A stretch of 64,000 nucleotides of DNA from Caulobacter sp. 602-2 (GTDB lineage: Bacteria; Pseudomonadota; Alphaproteobacteria; Caulobacterales; Caulobacteraceae), in NCBI RefSeq assembly GCF_011043625.1, contig NZ_JAAKGT010000005.1, positions 186,001 to 250,000 on the forward strand, given 5' to 3'. The notes beneath the pieces are model-generated. The model was not told the DNA's origin. It searched no databases and worked only from the letters and a program-made list of their open reading frames with translations. Below, piece by piece: positions 23,068 through 34,150 of this stretch. A program made the translations under genes and the position numbers. Positions within the stretch are counted from its first letter, which is position 1, and every line of letters starts with the position of its first letter.

Positions 23068-24737
23068 TGACCATCGCCAACCGCATCATCCTCGGCTTCG
23101 CGGCCGTCACCGTCCTGCTGCTGGGCGTTGGCCTGTTCGGCCTGTTCCAGATCGGCGTGGTCAAGGACACCACCGAGACCATCGTCACCCGCGACATGGC
23201 CGTGGTCCGCCAGGTCGCCCAGATCCGCACCACCGCCAACGAGATGCGCGCGGCCAGCGACGCGGTGATCACCAGCTACCTGTCGCGTTCGGCCGGCGGC
23301 GCGGGCGGCAACGAGGAAGACCCCGTCACCCGCTGGCGCCAGCGCGGCGCCGACATGGACACCGCCCTGGAGAAGGCCGCCGCGGCCGCCCGCGACTATC
23401 GCCAGAGCGCCCTCTCGGCCGAACGCGCCGACGCCTGGCGCCGCATCGAGGACTACCTGAACCAGACCGCCGCCTCCTCGCGCCAGGGCCGGACCGACAC
23501 GGAGAACCTGTTCAGCGCCATCCGCCGCAACGACAGCGCCGGCGTGGCCGCGGCCCAGACCGCCCTCGTGCAGCGTCGCGGCGAGTTCGGCCGCGGCATC
23601 CAGGGCGCCGAGGACGTGCTGGACGACGCCATCCTGTCGGGCCAACGCCGCATCAACGACGTCTACAAGGTCAGCCAGGTGTCGATCATCATGGCCCTGA
23701 TCGTCGCCGCCGTGATCTCGGGCGCGATCACCTGGGCCATCCGGGGCTCGATCGTCGGCCCGCTGGGCGCGTTCATGGGCTTCGTCGGCAAGGTGGGCGA
23801 AGGCGACCTGACCGGCCGCGCGGCCGCCGCCACCAACGACGAGATCGGCCAGCTGGGCGGCACACTCAACACCATGGTCGACGGCCTGGTCGTGCTGGCC
23901 CGCCAGAGCCGCGAGGCCACCGAGAACCTCAACGCCGCCACCGCCGAGATCCGCGCCTCGACCCAGGAACAGGCCGCCAGCGTCGAGGAGCAGCTGGCCG
24001 CCGTGCAGGAGACCGCCGCCACGGTCGACGAGATCACCCACTCCGGCGCCCAGATCGGCAAGCGCGCCCAGGAAGTGATCGCTTCGGCCCAGGCGACCGC
24101 CCACACCAGCAACGAGGGCCTGCGCGCCGTCGACGAAACCGCCAAGGCCATGGACGCCATCCGCGAGCAGGCCGAGGCCGTGGCCGAGAACATCGTCGCC
24201 CTGTCGGAGAAGACCCAGGCGATCGGCGACATCATCGCCACCGTCAACGACATCTCCGAGCGCTCGCATCTGCTGGCCCTGAACGCCGCCATCGAGGCCG
24301 CCTCGGCCGGCGAGAACGGCCGCAGCTTCGCGGTCGTGGCCTCGGAGATGAAGATGCTGGCCGACCAGGCCAAGGAAGCCACCACCCAGGTACGCTCGAT
24401 CCTCGGCGACATCCAGCGCGGCATCAACGCCTCGGTCATGCTGACCGAGGAGGCCGTCAAGCGCGTGGCCGCCGGCAAGGAGCGCACCGACACCACCCAG
24501 CGCACGATCACCGAGATCACCGGCCGAGTGCAGGAAAGCGTCCAGACCTTCCAGCAGATCGTCGCCTCGACCAACCAGCAGCAGCTGGGCATCGAGCAGG
24601 TGATGGGCGCGCTGCAGAACATCCGCCAGGCCAGCCAGCAGACCGCCGCCGGCACCCGCCAGCTGGACGAGGCCGCCGCCAACCTGTCGGACCTGTCGCG
24701 CCAGCTGCTGGCCCTGTCCGAGCGCTATCGGACCTGA
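23067..24737 (+). CDS. Methyl-accepting chemotaxis protein
   Basis: The membrane receptor of the array, 556 residues from GTG. TM1 lies at about residues 6-27 and TM2 at about 205-226. The roughly 175-residue periplasmic part is helical and fits a four-helix-bundle sensor. A HAMP domain follows TM2, and then a long coiled-coil signalling domain. Its hairpin tip lies around DIIATVNDISERSHLLALNAAIEAA (quoted as a region name). Ala/Glu/Gln-rich methylation heptads flank the tip. No C-terminal NWETF-type tether is present, which fits the CheR-TPR partner. Confidence 0.93.
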   Translation: MTIANRIILGFAAVTVLLLGVGLFGLFQIGVVKDTTETIVTRDMAVVRQVAQIRTTANEMRAASDAVITSYLSRSAGGAGGNEEDPVTRWRQRGADMDTALEKAAAAARDYRQSALSAERADAWRRIEDYLNQTAASSRQGRTDTENLFSAIRRNDSAGVAAAQTALVQRRGEFGRGIQGAEDVLDDAILSGQRRINDVYKVSQVSIIMALIVAAVISGAITWAIRGSIVGPLGAFMGFVGKVGEGDLTGRAAAATNDEIGQLGGTLNTMVDGLVVLARQSREATENLNAATAEIRASTQEQAASVEEQLAAVQETAATVDEITHSGAQIGKRAQEVIASAQATAHTSNEGLRAVDETAKAMDAIREQAEAVAENIVALSEKTQAIGDIIATVNDISERSHLLALNAAIEAASAGENGRSFAVVASEMKMLADQAKEATTQVRSILGDIQRGINASVMLTEEAVKRVAAGKERTDTTQRTITEITGRVQESVQTFQQIVASTNQQQLGIEQVMGALQNIRQASQQTAAGTRQLDEAAANLSDLSRQLLALSERYRT

Positions 24738-24744
24738 TCGCGAC

Positions 24745-26835
24745 GTGCCCGACATCCGGCGACAGCTTCTGGCGGCGTTCGACCTTGAGCACCGCGAGCA
24801 CCTCCAGGCGATCCGCCAGGCCATCGCGGCCGGCGGCGAGGTCGACACGCGCGAGATCTTTCGCCGCGCCCACAGCCTGAAGGGCGCGGCGCGGGCGGTC
24901 GACCTGCCGGCCGTCGAGGAGAAGGCGCACGCGCTGGAAAGCCTGTGCGCCGAACTGATGGACGGCTCGCGCGCCCTCGACGCCCAGACCGTCGCCGTGC
25001 TGGAGAACCTGCTCGACGCGGTCGAGGACGCCGCCAGCGCCGCCTACGCCCCGCCCGCGCCCAAGCCGGCGGCGGCCATCGCTCCCGTGGCGGACGAGGC
25101 GGTGGAGTACGTCCGTATCGACGTCGAGGCGGTCGCGGGCCTGTCGCGCGCCATGCAGACCCTGTCGGGCGACGTGCTCGACCACGGGGCCGTCGACGAG
25201 GACCTGCGCCGCCTGGCCGCCGAGGCGCGCAAGCTGGAACGCCGCTGGCGCGACACCCGCGGCGCGGCGACCCGGGCGCGCGAGGTCGAGCAGGGCCTGA
25301 AGGACCTATCGCGCGCCCTCAACGAGCTTTCGGTGCGGCGGGTGCGGGCCGGCTGGGCCCTGGACCAGGGTCTTTCCGACCTGCGCGGCCGGGTCGAGGA
25401 GATCAGCCAGGCCCCGGCCGAGACCGTGTTCGGCGGCTTCGCCTCGATGGTCCGCGACATCGCCCGCGACGCCGGCGTGCCGGTCGACGTGCGGGTCACG
25501 GGCCTGGAGACCCGCGCCGACCGCCGGGTGCTGCAGGCGCTGAAGGACCCGGTGATGCACCTGCTGCGCAACGCCGTCAGTCACGGCCGCGAGACGCCGC
25601 AGGCCCGCGCCGCCGCCGGCAAGCCCGAGCGCCTGACGGTGGTCATGGCCGTCTCGGCCGCATCGGGCCGGCTGCGCATCGAGATCGCCGACGACGGCGC
25701 CGGACCCGACCTGGCCAGGCTGGAAGCCGCGGCCGTCGAGAAGGGCCTGATGCCCGCCCGCCAGGACGGCGCCCCCGCCCCCACGCCCGAGGAACTGCTG
25801 GCTCACGCCTTCGCGCCGGGCGTCTCCACCGCCCAGGGCGTGGATCGCCTGGCCGGACGCGGCATGGGCCTGTCGGTCGTGGCCGAGGCCGCGCGCAAGC
25901 TGCGCGGCGACCTGCGCCTGACGGCCGGCCGTCCCTGGGGCGCGCGGGTGGTGCTGTCGACGCCGCTGTCGGCCGCGCGGCAGTCGCTGTTGTTCGTCGA
26001 CATCCAGGGCCGCCAGGCCGCCCTGCCCTCGCTGGGCGTGCGCCGACTGTTGCGCCTGGACGCCACCGCGCTGGAAACGGTGGAAGGACACCCGGCTGCA
26101 CGGATCGCCATCGACGGGGACGACGTTATCGTCCCAATGGTTCCGCTTTCCGCTCTCCTGACCGGCGTCGCCGCCGAGGTTCCCGTCCATGCCGGCGCGG
26201 TTTCCGCCGTGCTGCTCAGCCATGGCCGCCGCCATGTGGCGCTGGCCGTCGACGCCCTGTGCGACGTGCGCTCGGCCATGGTCGAGGACCTGGACGCCGA
26301 CGACCTGGACGCCGACCTGATCGCCGGCGCCGTGCAGCTGGACGACCAGGCGCCCGCCCTCGCCCTGGATCCCGACGCCCTGGTGCGCCGCTGGCTGCGC
26401 GATCAGCGCCAGCTGGCCGCCGGCGGCCTGGGCTTCGCCGAGACCGCCGACGACGCGGACGAAGCCGCCCGCACCATCCTGGTGGTGGACGACTCCATCA
26501 CCACCCGCACGCTGGAAAAGAGCATCCTGGAAGCCCAGGGCTATCGCGTGCTGCTGGCCGTCGACGGCCTGGACGCCCTGAACCTGCTGCGCTCGGGCCA
26601 GGCGATGGTCGATCTGGTCGTGGCCGATATCGAGATGCCGCGCATGGACGGCTTCTCGCTGCTGCAGGCGGTGAAGGCCGACGCGGCCCTGGCCGCGACG
26701 CCGGTGATCCTGATGACCTCGCGCGCCGACGCCGCCGACGTGCGCCGGGGCCTGGACCTGGGCGCCGAGGCCTACATCACCAAGCAGAAGTTCGACCAGC
26801 GCGAGCTGCTGGCCGCGATCGGGCAACTGCTGTGA
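24745..26835 (+). CDS. CheA histidine kinase with C-terminal receiver (WspE-like)
   Basis: A hybrid CheA. An Hpt domain at about residues 1-105 has the phosphorylated His43 in AHSLKGAARA. It is followed by a dimerisation helix pair and an ATPase domain with N-box HLLRNAVSHGRE, G1 DDGAGPD and G2 GRGMGLSVV. A CheW-like P5 region comes next, then a receiver (about 575-696) with Asp628 in VVADIEMP and Lys in TKQKF. No clear CheY-binding P2 domain is seen. Receiver-tailed CheA is the WspE layout; the receiver often acts as a phosphate sink or relay. The GTG start is 7 nt after the receptor stop. Confidence 0.93.
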   Translation: MPDIRRQLLAAFDLEHREHLQAIRQAIAAGGEVDTREIFRRAHSLKGAARAVDLPAVEEKAHALESLCAELMDGSRALDAQTVAVLENLLDAVEDAASAAYAPPAPKPAAAIAPVADEAVEYVRIDVEAVAGLSRAMQTLSGDVLDHGAVDEDLRRLAAEARKLERRWRDTRGAATRAREVEQGLKDLSRALNELSVRRVRAGWALDQGLSDLRGRVEEISQAPAETVFGGFASMVRDIARDAGVPVDVRVTGLETRADRRVLQALKDPVMHLLRNAVSHGRETPQARAAAGKPERLTVVMAVSAASGRLRIEIADDGAGPDLARLEAAAVEKGLMPARQDGAPAPTPEELLAHAFAPGVSTAQGVDRLAGRGMGLSVVAEAARKLRGDLRLTAGRPWGARVVLSTPLSAARQSLLFVDIQGRQAALPSLGVRRLLRLDATALETVEGHPAARIAIDGDDVIVPMVPLSALLTGVAAEVPVHAGAVSAVLLSHGRRHVALAVDALCDVRSAMVEDLDADDLDADLIAGAVQLDDQAPALALDPDALVRRWLRDQRQLAAGGLGFAETADDADEAARTILVVDDSITTRTLEKSILEAQGYRVLLAVDGLDALNLLRSGQAMVDLVVADIEMPRMDGFSLLQAVKADAALAATPVILMTSRADAADVRRGLDLGAEAYITKQKFDQRELLAAIGQLL

Positions 26836-27901
26836 AGGCCTCGGGCAAGCCCGTGCGGGTGATGATCGTCGAGGACTCCACCGTCGTGCGCGTCCTGCTG
26901 ACCCACATCGTCGAGCGCGACCCACGCCTGACGGTGGCGGCCGCCGTCGCCTCGGCCGAGGAGGCCCTGGCCTGCATCGCCAGCGTCAGGCCCGACGTGA
27001 TCTCGATGGATATCCGCCTGCCCGGCATGGACGGGCTGGAGGCCACGGCGCGGATCATGTCGGACCATCCGACCCCGATCGTCGTCATCGCCGACGCGGT
27101 CGAGGACGCCTCGCTGAAGATCTCGATGAACGCCCTGCGCGCCGGCGCCCTGACGGTGGTGGAAAAGCCCGTGGGTCTGGCCACCGAAGGCTATGAGCAG
27201 CTGGCCGACACCATCTGCACCCAGCTTTTCATCATGAGCAGCGTGCCGGTGATCCGCAGACGAGCCATCGGCGGCGGAGCCCGCGCCCCGCGTGAGGCCG
27301 CGCCGATCGCCAGCGCCGCCGACTTCCAGGACCTGGGCTATCTGGCGCTGGCCGCCTCGACCGGCGGGCCGCCGGCCCTGGCCCGGGTGCTGGACGCCCT
27401 GCCCGCCGACTTCCCCGCCCCGGTCCTGATCGTCCAGCACATGGGCGCGGCCTTCATGGAAGGCTTTGCGAGCTGGCTGGACAGCCTGTCGCCGATCCGC
27501 GTGGCGGTGGCCAAGGACGGCGAGCTGGCCCTGCCCGGACGCGCCTATGTCGCCCCTGGCGACCGCCACCTGACCCTGACGCCCGGCGGCGTGCTGCGGC
27601 TGTCGGGCGCCGCGCCCGTCAGCGGCCAGAGGCCGTCGGCGACCGTGCTCTTTCAGTCGCTGGCGCGGTCGGTGGGCTCCAGAACCGTGGCCGCCCTGCT
27701 GACCGGCATGGGCGAGGACGGTGCCAAGGGCCTGGCCGAACTGCGCGCCGCCGGCGGCTTCACCATCGCCGAGCACGAGAGCAGCGCCGTGGTCTACGGC
27801 ATGCCCGCCGCCGCCGTGAAGCTGGGCGCGGCCCGCGCCGTGCTCACCCTCGACCTGATCGGCCCGCGCATCGCCCAGCTGGCCCGGCGCAGGGAGGACG
27901 C

Positions 27902-27905
<4 letters not shown>
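26832..27905 (+). CDS. CheB methylesterase response regulator
   Basis: A two-domain CheB that demethylates or deamidates the receptor and provides adaptation. The receiver holds Asp60 in ISMDIRLPGMDG. The C-terminal esterase has the triad Ser176 (AASTGGPPA), His203 (VQHMG) and Asp296 (GMGEDGAKG). The GTG overlaps the cheA stop, and the stop overlaps the next gene by ATGA. It occupies the WspF position. All catalytic residues are present, so adaptation should work. Confidence 0.94.
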
Positions 27906-29547
<1,642 letters not shown>

Positions 29548-29551
<4 letters not shown>

Positions 29552-31362
29552 GCGCCTCCGGGGGCGAGCGTCCGACGATCCTGATCGTCGACGACGAGCC
29601 CGACATCCTGGTCGCCCTGGAAGACCTGCTGGAGGACCGCTACCGCGTCCTGACCAGCAACGCCCCCGGCAAGGCCCTGGACATCCTGGCCCAGGAGCCG
29701 GCCGTCGCCCTGATCCTGTCGGACCAGCGGATGCCGGGCCTGACCGGCGACCAGTTCCTGGCCGCCGCCCGCTCGATCAGCGACGCCGACTCCATCCTGC
29801 TGACCGGCTATGCCGACCTGTCGGCCGTGGTCTCGGCCCTGAACCTCGGCGGCGTCAGCGGCTACATCGCCAAGCCGTGGGAGCCCGAGGCCCTGCGCGC
29901 GGCCGTCGCCGCCGGCGTCGAGCGCACCCGCCTGCGCCGCGCCCTGCGCACCGAGCAGGCCCTGCTGCGCGGGCTGATGGACAGCATCCCGGCCGTCATC
30001 GCCTTCAAGGATTCGCAAGGCCGGGTGGTTCGCACCAACGCCTCGCAGCAGCATGCCTTCGCCGACGCCCCGCAGGCCGCCGAGGCCCTGGCCGCCGGCC
30101 AGCCGGTGCAGGTGGTGGAGGAAGAGGCCACCCTGACGGGGCCGGTCTGGACCGAGCGCCAGTACGTGCCGCTGCGCGACGAGGCCGGGCACCTGCTGGT
30201 CATCGAGCGCGACGTCACCGACCAGAAGATGGCCGAGATCCGCCTGCGCCAGGCCGACAAGCTGCAGGCCCTGGGCACCCTGGCCGGCGGGGTGGCGCAC
30301 GACTTCAACAACCTGCTGACCGCGATCCTGGGCAGCCTGGAGCTGGCCGGCCGACGCCTGCCGGACGCCGAGAAGGTGCGCCGCTATCTCGACAACGCCA
30401 GCCTGGCGGCGCGCAAGGGCGCGGCCCTGACCCATCGCCTGCTGGGCTTCAGCCGCCAGCAGGAAAGCCAGCCCAAGGTGGTCGACGTGGCCGACACCCT
30501 GATGGGCATGGACGCCATCCTGGTGCGCACCCTGGGCGGCGCGGTGCGCATCGCCTGGGACCTGCCCGCCGACCTGTGGCCCGCGCATGTCGAGCCCGAC
30601 CAGCTGGAACTGGCCGTGCTGAACCTGTCGGTCAACGCCCGCGACGCCATGCCCGGCGGCGGGGTGATCTCGATCAGCGCCCGCAACCTGGCCATGGCCG
30701 GCCCGACCTCGCGCCACGACCTGCCCGACGGCGACTATGTGCTGGTCACCGTGCGCGACACCGGCGAGGGCATTTCGCCCGAACTGATGGCGCGGATCTT
30801 CGAGCCGTTCTTCACCACCAAGCCCGTCGGCAAGGGCACCGGCCTTGGCCTGTCGATGGTCTACGGCTTCGCCCAGCGTTCGGGCGGGGCGATCGACATC
30901 GAGAGCCAGCCCGGCGAAGGCACGGCGGTGAACCTCTATCTGCCGCGCGGCTCGGGCGACTGCGGGCCGGGGGAAGACTGCCGGGAGGTCGAACAGGCCC
31001 TCGACAAGCAGCCTTCGCGCAGCGTGCTGGTCGTCGACGACGATCCCACGGTGCGGGCCGTGACCGTGGCCATGGTGCGCGACCTGGGCCACCGGGTGAT
31101 CGAGGCCGAGGACGGCGAACAGGCCCTGCGGCGCGTGCGCCAAGCCCGTCCCGACCTGATGATCGCCGACTTCGCCATGCCCGGCATGACCGGCCTGGAA
31201 CTGGCCCGCGCGGCCAGGGACCTGTCTCCCGGGCTGCGCGTGATCCTGGTCACCGGGCATGCCGACGTGACGCCCGAACGGACGGACCTGTCGATGGTGC
31301 GCAAGCCCTTCGAGAACAGGGAACTGGCCGACCGCATCCGTTCAGTCCTGGCCGGCGCGTAA
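29548..31362 (+). CDS. Hybrid histidine kinase, REC - PAS - HisKA - HATPase - REC
   Basis: A 604-residue soluble hybrid kinase and last gene of the array operon. The N-terminal receiver has Asp59 in ILSDQRMPG, the RpfG-like 'DQRMPG' variant. A PAS-like segment (about 150-230) is followed by the H-box His251 ([14 protein letters not shown]), of the CckA/hybrid class, and an ATPase domain with [19 protein letters not shown]. The C-terminal receiver has Asp541 in [12 protein letters not shown]. It starts in an ATGA overlap with the previous kinase. With two receivers and a kinase core it could act as both receiver and relay; its final output regulator is not in the window. Confidence 0.9.
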
Positions 31363-31391
31363 GTCGACACTCAAACAATGTTCGATTGAAT

Positions 31392-31410
31392 CTCAAGCTT
31401 CCAGCTTGAG
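31392..31410 (+). terminator. Possible weak terminator hairpin after the chemosensory operon
   Basis: CTCAAGCT and AGCTTGAG form perfect 8-bp arms with a 3-nt loop, 29 nt after the last stop. No T-run follows, so it may be a weak or Rho-assisted terminator. Confidence 0.4.
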
Positions 31411-31538
31411 CATAACCAAGCACATGCGCGTCGACCTGACGCAGCAACCCTGCCTTTTCATCGCCTTATCTGAATGGTTAACGACGCCCGTGGCGCGCTG
31501 AACGCCCCACGACGCGAAACGATCCATAGGATGGCGAA

Positions 31539-32201
31539 ATGCATTTTCCGGCGCTGAAGAAGCTTCCTCCCCAGGCGCGGATCGCCCTGGGTCTGACGGT
31601 GCTCTTCGCGCCGATGGCGGGTCTGGCGATGGAAAGCCCGCATGCGAACCGCTCGGCGCGGCCGGCGGTGCAGACGCTGCTGAACAGGCTGGACGAGACC
31701 CCGCCCCAGCCCGTCCGCATGGAAACGGTGTGGAAGGGCGCTGACGTCGACGGCGACGGCGCGGCCGACTTCGCCAACCCCACGGGCGCGGCCCCGCGCG
31801 AGCACGACGACTTCGGCGACGGCGCGTTCGGCGCCCGCCGCGACGGCGGCTCCCGCAAGCACGAGGGCGTCGACTACGTCGCCGTCGCCGGCCAGGCGGC
31901 CAAGGCCCCGATGTCGGGCTACGTCACCAAGATCGGCTACGCCTACGCCGACGCGCCGGACCTGCGCTTCATCGAGATCACCAATCCGGCCCTCGGCTAT
32001 GTCGCCCGGGCCTTCTACGTCGATCCCGGCGTCGAGGTCGGCCAGACCATCCGCCTGGGCCAGGTGATCGGCAAGGTGGCCAGCCTGCAGAAGCACTATC
32101 CCGGCATCACCGACCACGTGCACCTGGAAGTCATCAAGCCCGGCGGCCGGCGGATCAACGCCGCAGCGCTGATCCAGCCGAAGCTGGTGGCGGCGGCCTA
32201 A
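31539..32201 (+). CDS. M23 family metallopeptidase (LytM-like)
   Basis: A secreted zinc endopeptidase or LytM-like factor of 220 residues. An N-terminal hydrophobic segment (residues 14-30) serves as signal or anchor. The M23 zinc ligands are His108 and Asp112 (HEGVDYVA) and His195 of HVH (193-195). A calcium-loop-like motif, ADVDGDGAADF (about residues 68-78), precedes the domain and resembles a dockerin or thrombospondin-type Asp loop. The likely target is a peptidoglycan cross-bridge peptide. The ATG follows AGGATGG. It stands alone downstream of the chemosensory operon. Confidence 0.85.
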   Translation: MHFPALKKLPPQARIALGLTVLFAPMAGLAMESPHANRSARPAVQTLLNRLDETPPQPVRMETVWKGADVDGDGAADFANPTGAAPREHDDFGDGAFGARRDGGSRKHEGVDYVAVAGQAAKAPMSGYVTKIGYAYADAPDLRFIEITNPALGYVARAFYVDPGVEVGQTIRLGQVIGKVASLQKHYPGITDHVHLEVIKPGGRRINAAALIQPKLVAAA

Positions 32202-32204
32202 AAC

Positions 32205-32322
32205 CCCTCTCCCCGAAGGGGGAGGTGGCCGCGAAGCGGTCGGAGGGGGAAGGATTTGCGGAGGCGGAGTTCAACTTCCCCCTCCGTCGCCTTCGGCGAC
32301 ACCTCCCCCTTCAGGGGGAGGG
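32205..32322. repeat. Intergenic CCCTCTCCCC palindromic repeat
   Basis: Left arm near 32205-32230 and right arm near 32296-32322 pair (CTCCCCC / GGGGGAG), each with its own small hairpin. It lies between two convergent genes and touches the asparaginase stop. It is a member of the same family as 8480, 18128, 58065 and 59139. Confidence 0.75.
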
Positions 32323-32323
32323 T

Positions 32324-33307
32324 CTATTTGCTCTCGTCCGCGTAGATCGCCGTGCCGCGGCCCTTGGCGCTGGCCCAGCCGCGGTACATGCCCGAGCTGT
32401 TCATGGGGAAGGCGACCTCGCCCTTCCCGTTCATGGTGATCATGCCGCCGTCGCCGCCGATGTCGCCGATGGCCTTGATCGTGGCCTCGCCGGCGGTCTT
32501 GAGGTCCTCGCCCTTCCAGGCGATGCGGGCGCAGACCTGGTGGGCGGCGCTGGTGCGGATGAAGTATTCGCCAGAGCCCGTGGCCGAGACCGCGCAGACG
32601 CCGTCCTGGGCGTAGGTCCCCGCGCCGATGATGGGGCTGTCGCCGATGCGGCCCCATTTCTTGCCGACCATGCCGCCGGTCGAGGTGGCTGCCGCCAGGT
32701 GCCCCTTGGCGTCGATGGCGACCGCGCCGACCGTGCCGTAGAGGTGGGTCGGATCGAGGGCGGCCTTCTGCTTGGCGCGCCAGGCCTCCAGCTGCTTCCA
32801 GCGCTCCTCGGTGCGGAAGTAGCTGGGATCCACCTGCTCCAGGCCCTGTTCGACCGAGAACTTGTCGGCGCCCTCGCGGGCCAGCATCACGTGCGGCGAC
32901 TTCTCCATCACCGCCCGGGCCAGGCTGATCGGATGCTTCGTACGGGTCACGCCCGCCACCGCGCCGGCCTTGAGGGTCGCCCCGTCCATGATCGAGGCAT
33001 CCAGCTCGTTCTTGCCGTCGGCGGTGAAGACCGCGCCCCGGCCGGCGTTGAACAGCGGATTGTCCTCCAGCACCTTCACGGCGGCCTCGACCGCGTCGAG
33101 GCTGGAACCGCCCTTTTCCAGCACCTCCGACCCTGCCTTCAGCGCCGCGTCGAGGCCGGCGCGATAGGCCGCGTCCTTCTCGGGCGTCAGGCTGCCCCGG
33201 TTGATCACCCCGGCCCCGCCGTGGATGGCCAGCGACCAGTCGCCGGCGAAGGCCGGCGCGGCGGTCAGCGAGGCCGCGAGCGCGGCGGCGGCGATGAACT
33301 TGGACAT
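32324..33307 (-). CDS. Isoaspartyl peptidase / plant-type L-asparaginase
   Basis: An N-terminal-nucleophile hydrolase that self-cleaves and then hydrolyses beta-aspartyl peptides or asparagine. The ATG at 33307 follows GGAGAG and gives a signal peptide ending APAFAG, so the enzyme is exported. Motifs: LAIHGGAGVI near the start, NPLFNAGRGAVF, the nucleophile Thr192 in HLYGTVGAVAID (the expected processing site is the Gly-Thr bond), and the substrate loop TSTGGMVGKKWGRIGD. An upstream in-frame ATG would add 12 residues and spoil the signal peptide. At 327 residues it has normal length. Confidence 0.92.
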   Translation of the reverse strand: MSKFIAAAALAASLTAAPAFAGDWSLAIHGGAGVINRGSLTPEKDAAYRAGLDAALKAGSEVLEKGGSSLDAVEAAVKVLEDNPLFNAGRGAVFTADGKNELDASIMDGATLKAGAVAGVTRTKHPISLARAVMEKSPHVMLAREGADKFSVEQGLEQVDPSYFRTEERWKQLEAWRAKQKAALDPTHLYGTVGAVAIDAKGHLAAATSTGGMVGKKWGRIGDSPIIGAGTYAQDGVCAVSATGSGEYFIRTSAAHQVCARIAWKGEDLKTAGEATIKAIGDIGGDGGMITMNGKGEVAFPMNSSGMYRGWASAKGRGTAIYADESK

Positions 33308-33355
33308 GCGACTCTCCAGAGGATCTCGGCGCGATAAGAGCATCTTCAGGGCCGT

Positions 33356-33401
33356 GTTTCACTGGCGCTAAAGGCGAAGCTTGCCCTAGGTTCGCGCCAT
33401 G
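33356..33401 (+). repeat. 46-bp direct repeat, copy 1 (duplicated upstream region)
   Basis: It covers the promoter-proximal sequence and ATG of the first paralog. It differs from 34105-34150 at two positions only, while the coding regions have diverged much further. Confidence 0.85.
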
Positions 33402-34100
33402 TCCGCCAGCGACACGCCCTCGACCATCGACTTTCCTTTCGCCCGCCGCCTGTCGTGGCGGCTGGCCGTCGCCAGCGTGGGCGTCACCATGTGGGCCCTG
33501 TTCGCGCCACGCCCCTACGCGCTGGTGATCGGGCTATGCGCCCTGGCGCCGTGGGTCGCCGTGATCCTGATCCGCCTGCGCCCCGAACTTTCGCTGCTCG
33601 GCGGCGAGCGAAAGGCCGGCGCCGAGGAACTGGCCATGGCCTGGGCCGCGCCCGCCACGGCCCTGTTCGTACGCAGCCTCGACCACGACTTCCTGAACCC
33701 CGCGGCCCTCATCGTCGCCTCGATCCTGCCGGGCGCGGCCCTGTGGACGGCGATGCGGCTCGCCGACCGACGCCGGCAAAGCCGCACGACCATGATCTGC
33801 AGCGCCCTGGTCGCCGGATTGTGGGGCTGGGGCGTGCTGGCCTACACCGACGTGGCGTTGAACCGCGGCCGCTTCGAGATCGCCACCGGCCAGATCACCA
33901 ACATGGCGCTTTCGTCGCGGGAGCAGGGCCTGATGGACGTCGTCGCGGTCATCGACGGCCGCCAGCGGTCGTTCGACGACATGCCCGTATCCGGCGCCGT
34001 CTACGCCTCGCACCACATGGGCGGGACGGTCTGCCTGGAAATCCACACGGGCCTGCTGGGCGTGCGTCACGCCTACGCCAGGGCCTGCCCCCTGTTGTGA
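33399..34100 (+). CDS. Membrane protein of unknown family, paralog A
   Basis: A 233-residue inner-membrane protein with four predicted hydrophobic segments (about residues 22-42, 44-60, 90-120 and 128-150). The soluble C-terminal domain has a VCLEIHTGLLGVRHAYARAC ending. I do not recognise the family. The C-terminal motif GTxCxEIHxGLLGxRHAYAxxCPL is shared with the following gene, and the cysteine pair there may form a disulphide in the periplasm. It starts directly after the 46-bp repeat, with no clear ribosome site, so it may be translated leaderless or from a weak site. It arose by tandem duplication with its neighbour. Confidence 0.75.
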   Translation: MSASDTPSTIDFPFARRLSWRLAVASVGVTMWALFAPRPYALVIGLCALAPWVAVILIRLRPELSLLGGERKAGAEELAMAWAAPATALFVRSLDHDFLNPAALIVASILPGAALWTAMRLADRRRQSRTTMICSALVAGLWGWGVLAYTDVALNRGRFEIATGQITNMALSSREQGLMDVVAVIDGRQRSFDDMPVSGAVYASHHMGGTVCLEIHTGLLGVRHAYARACPLL

Positions 34101-34104
34101 ACTG

Positions 34105-34150
34105 GTTTCACTGGCGCTTAAGGCGAAGCTTGCCCTAGGGTCGCGCCATG
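34105..34150 (+). repeat. 46-bp direct repeat, copy 2
   Basis: It runs from GTTTCACTGGCGCTTAAGGC through the ATG of the second paralog. Period to copy 1 is 749 bp, equal to one gene plus its upstream region. Confidence 0.85.
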
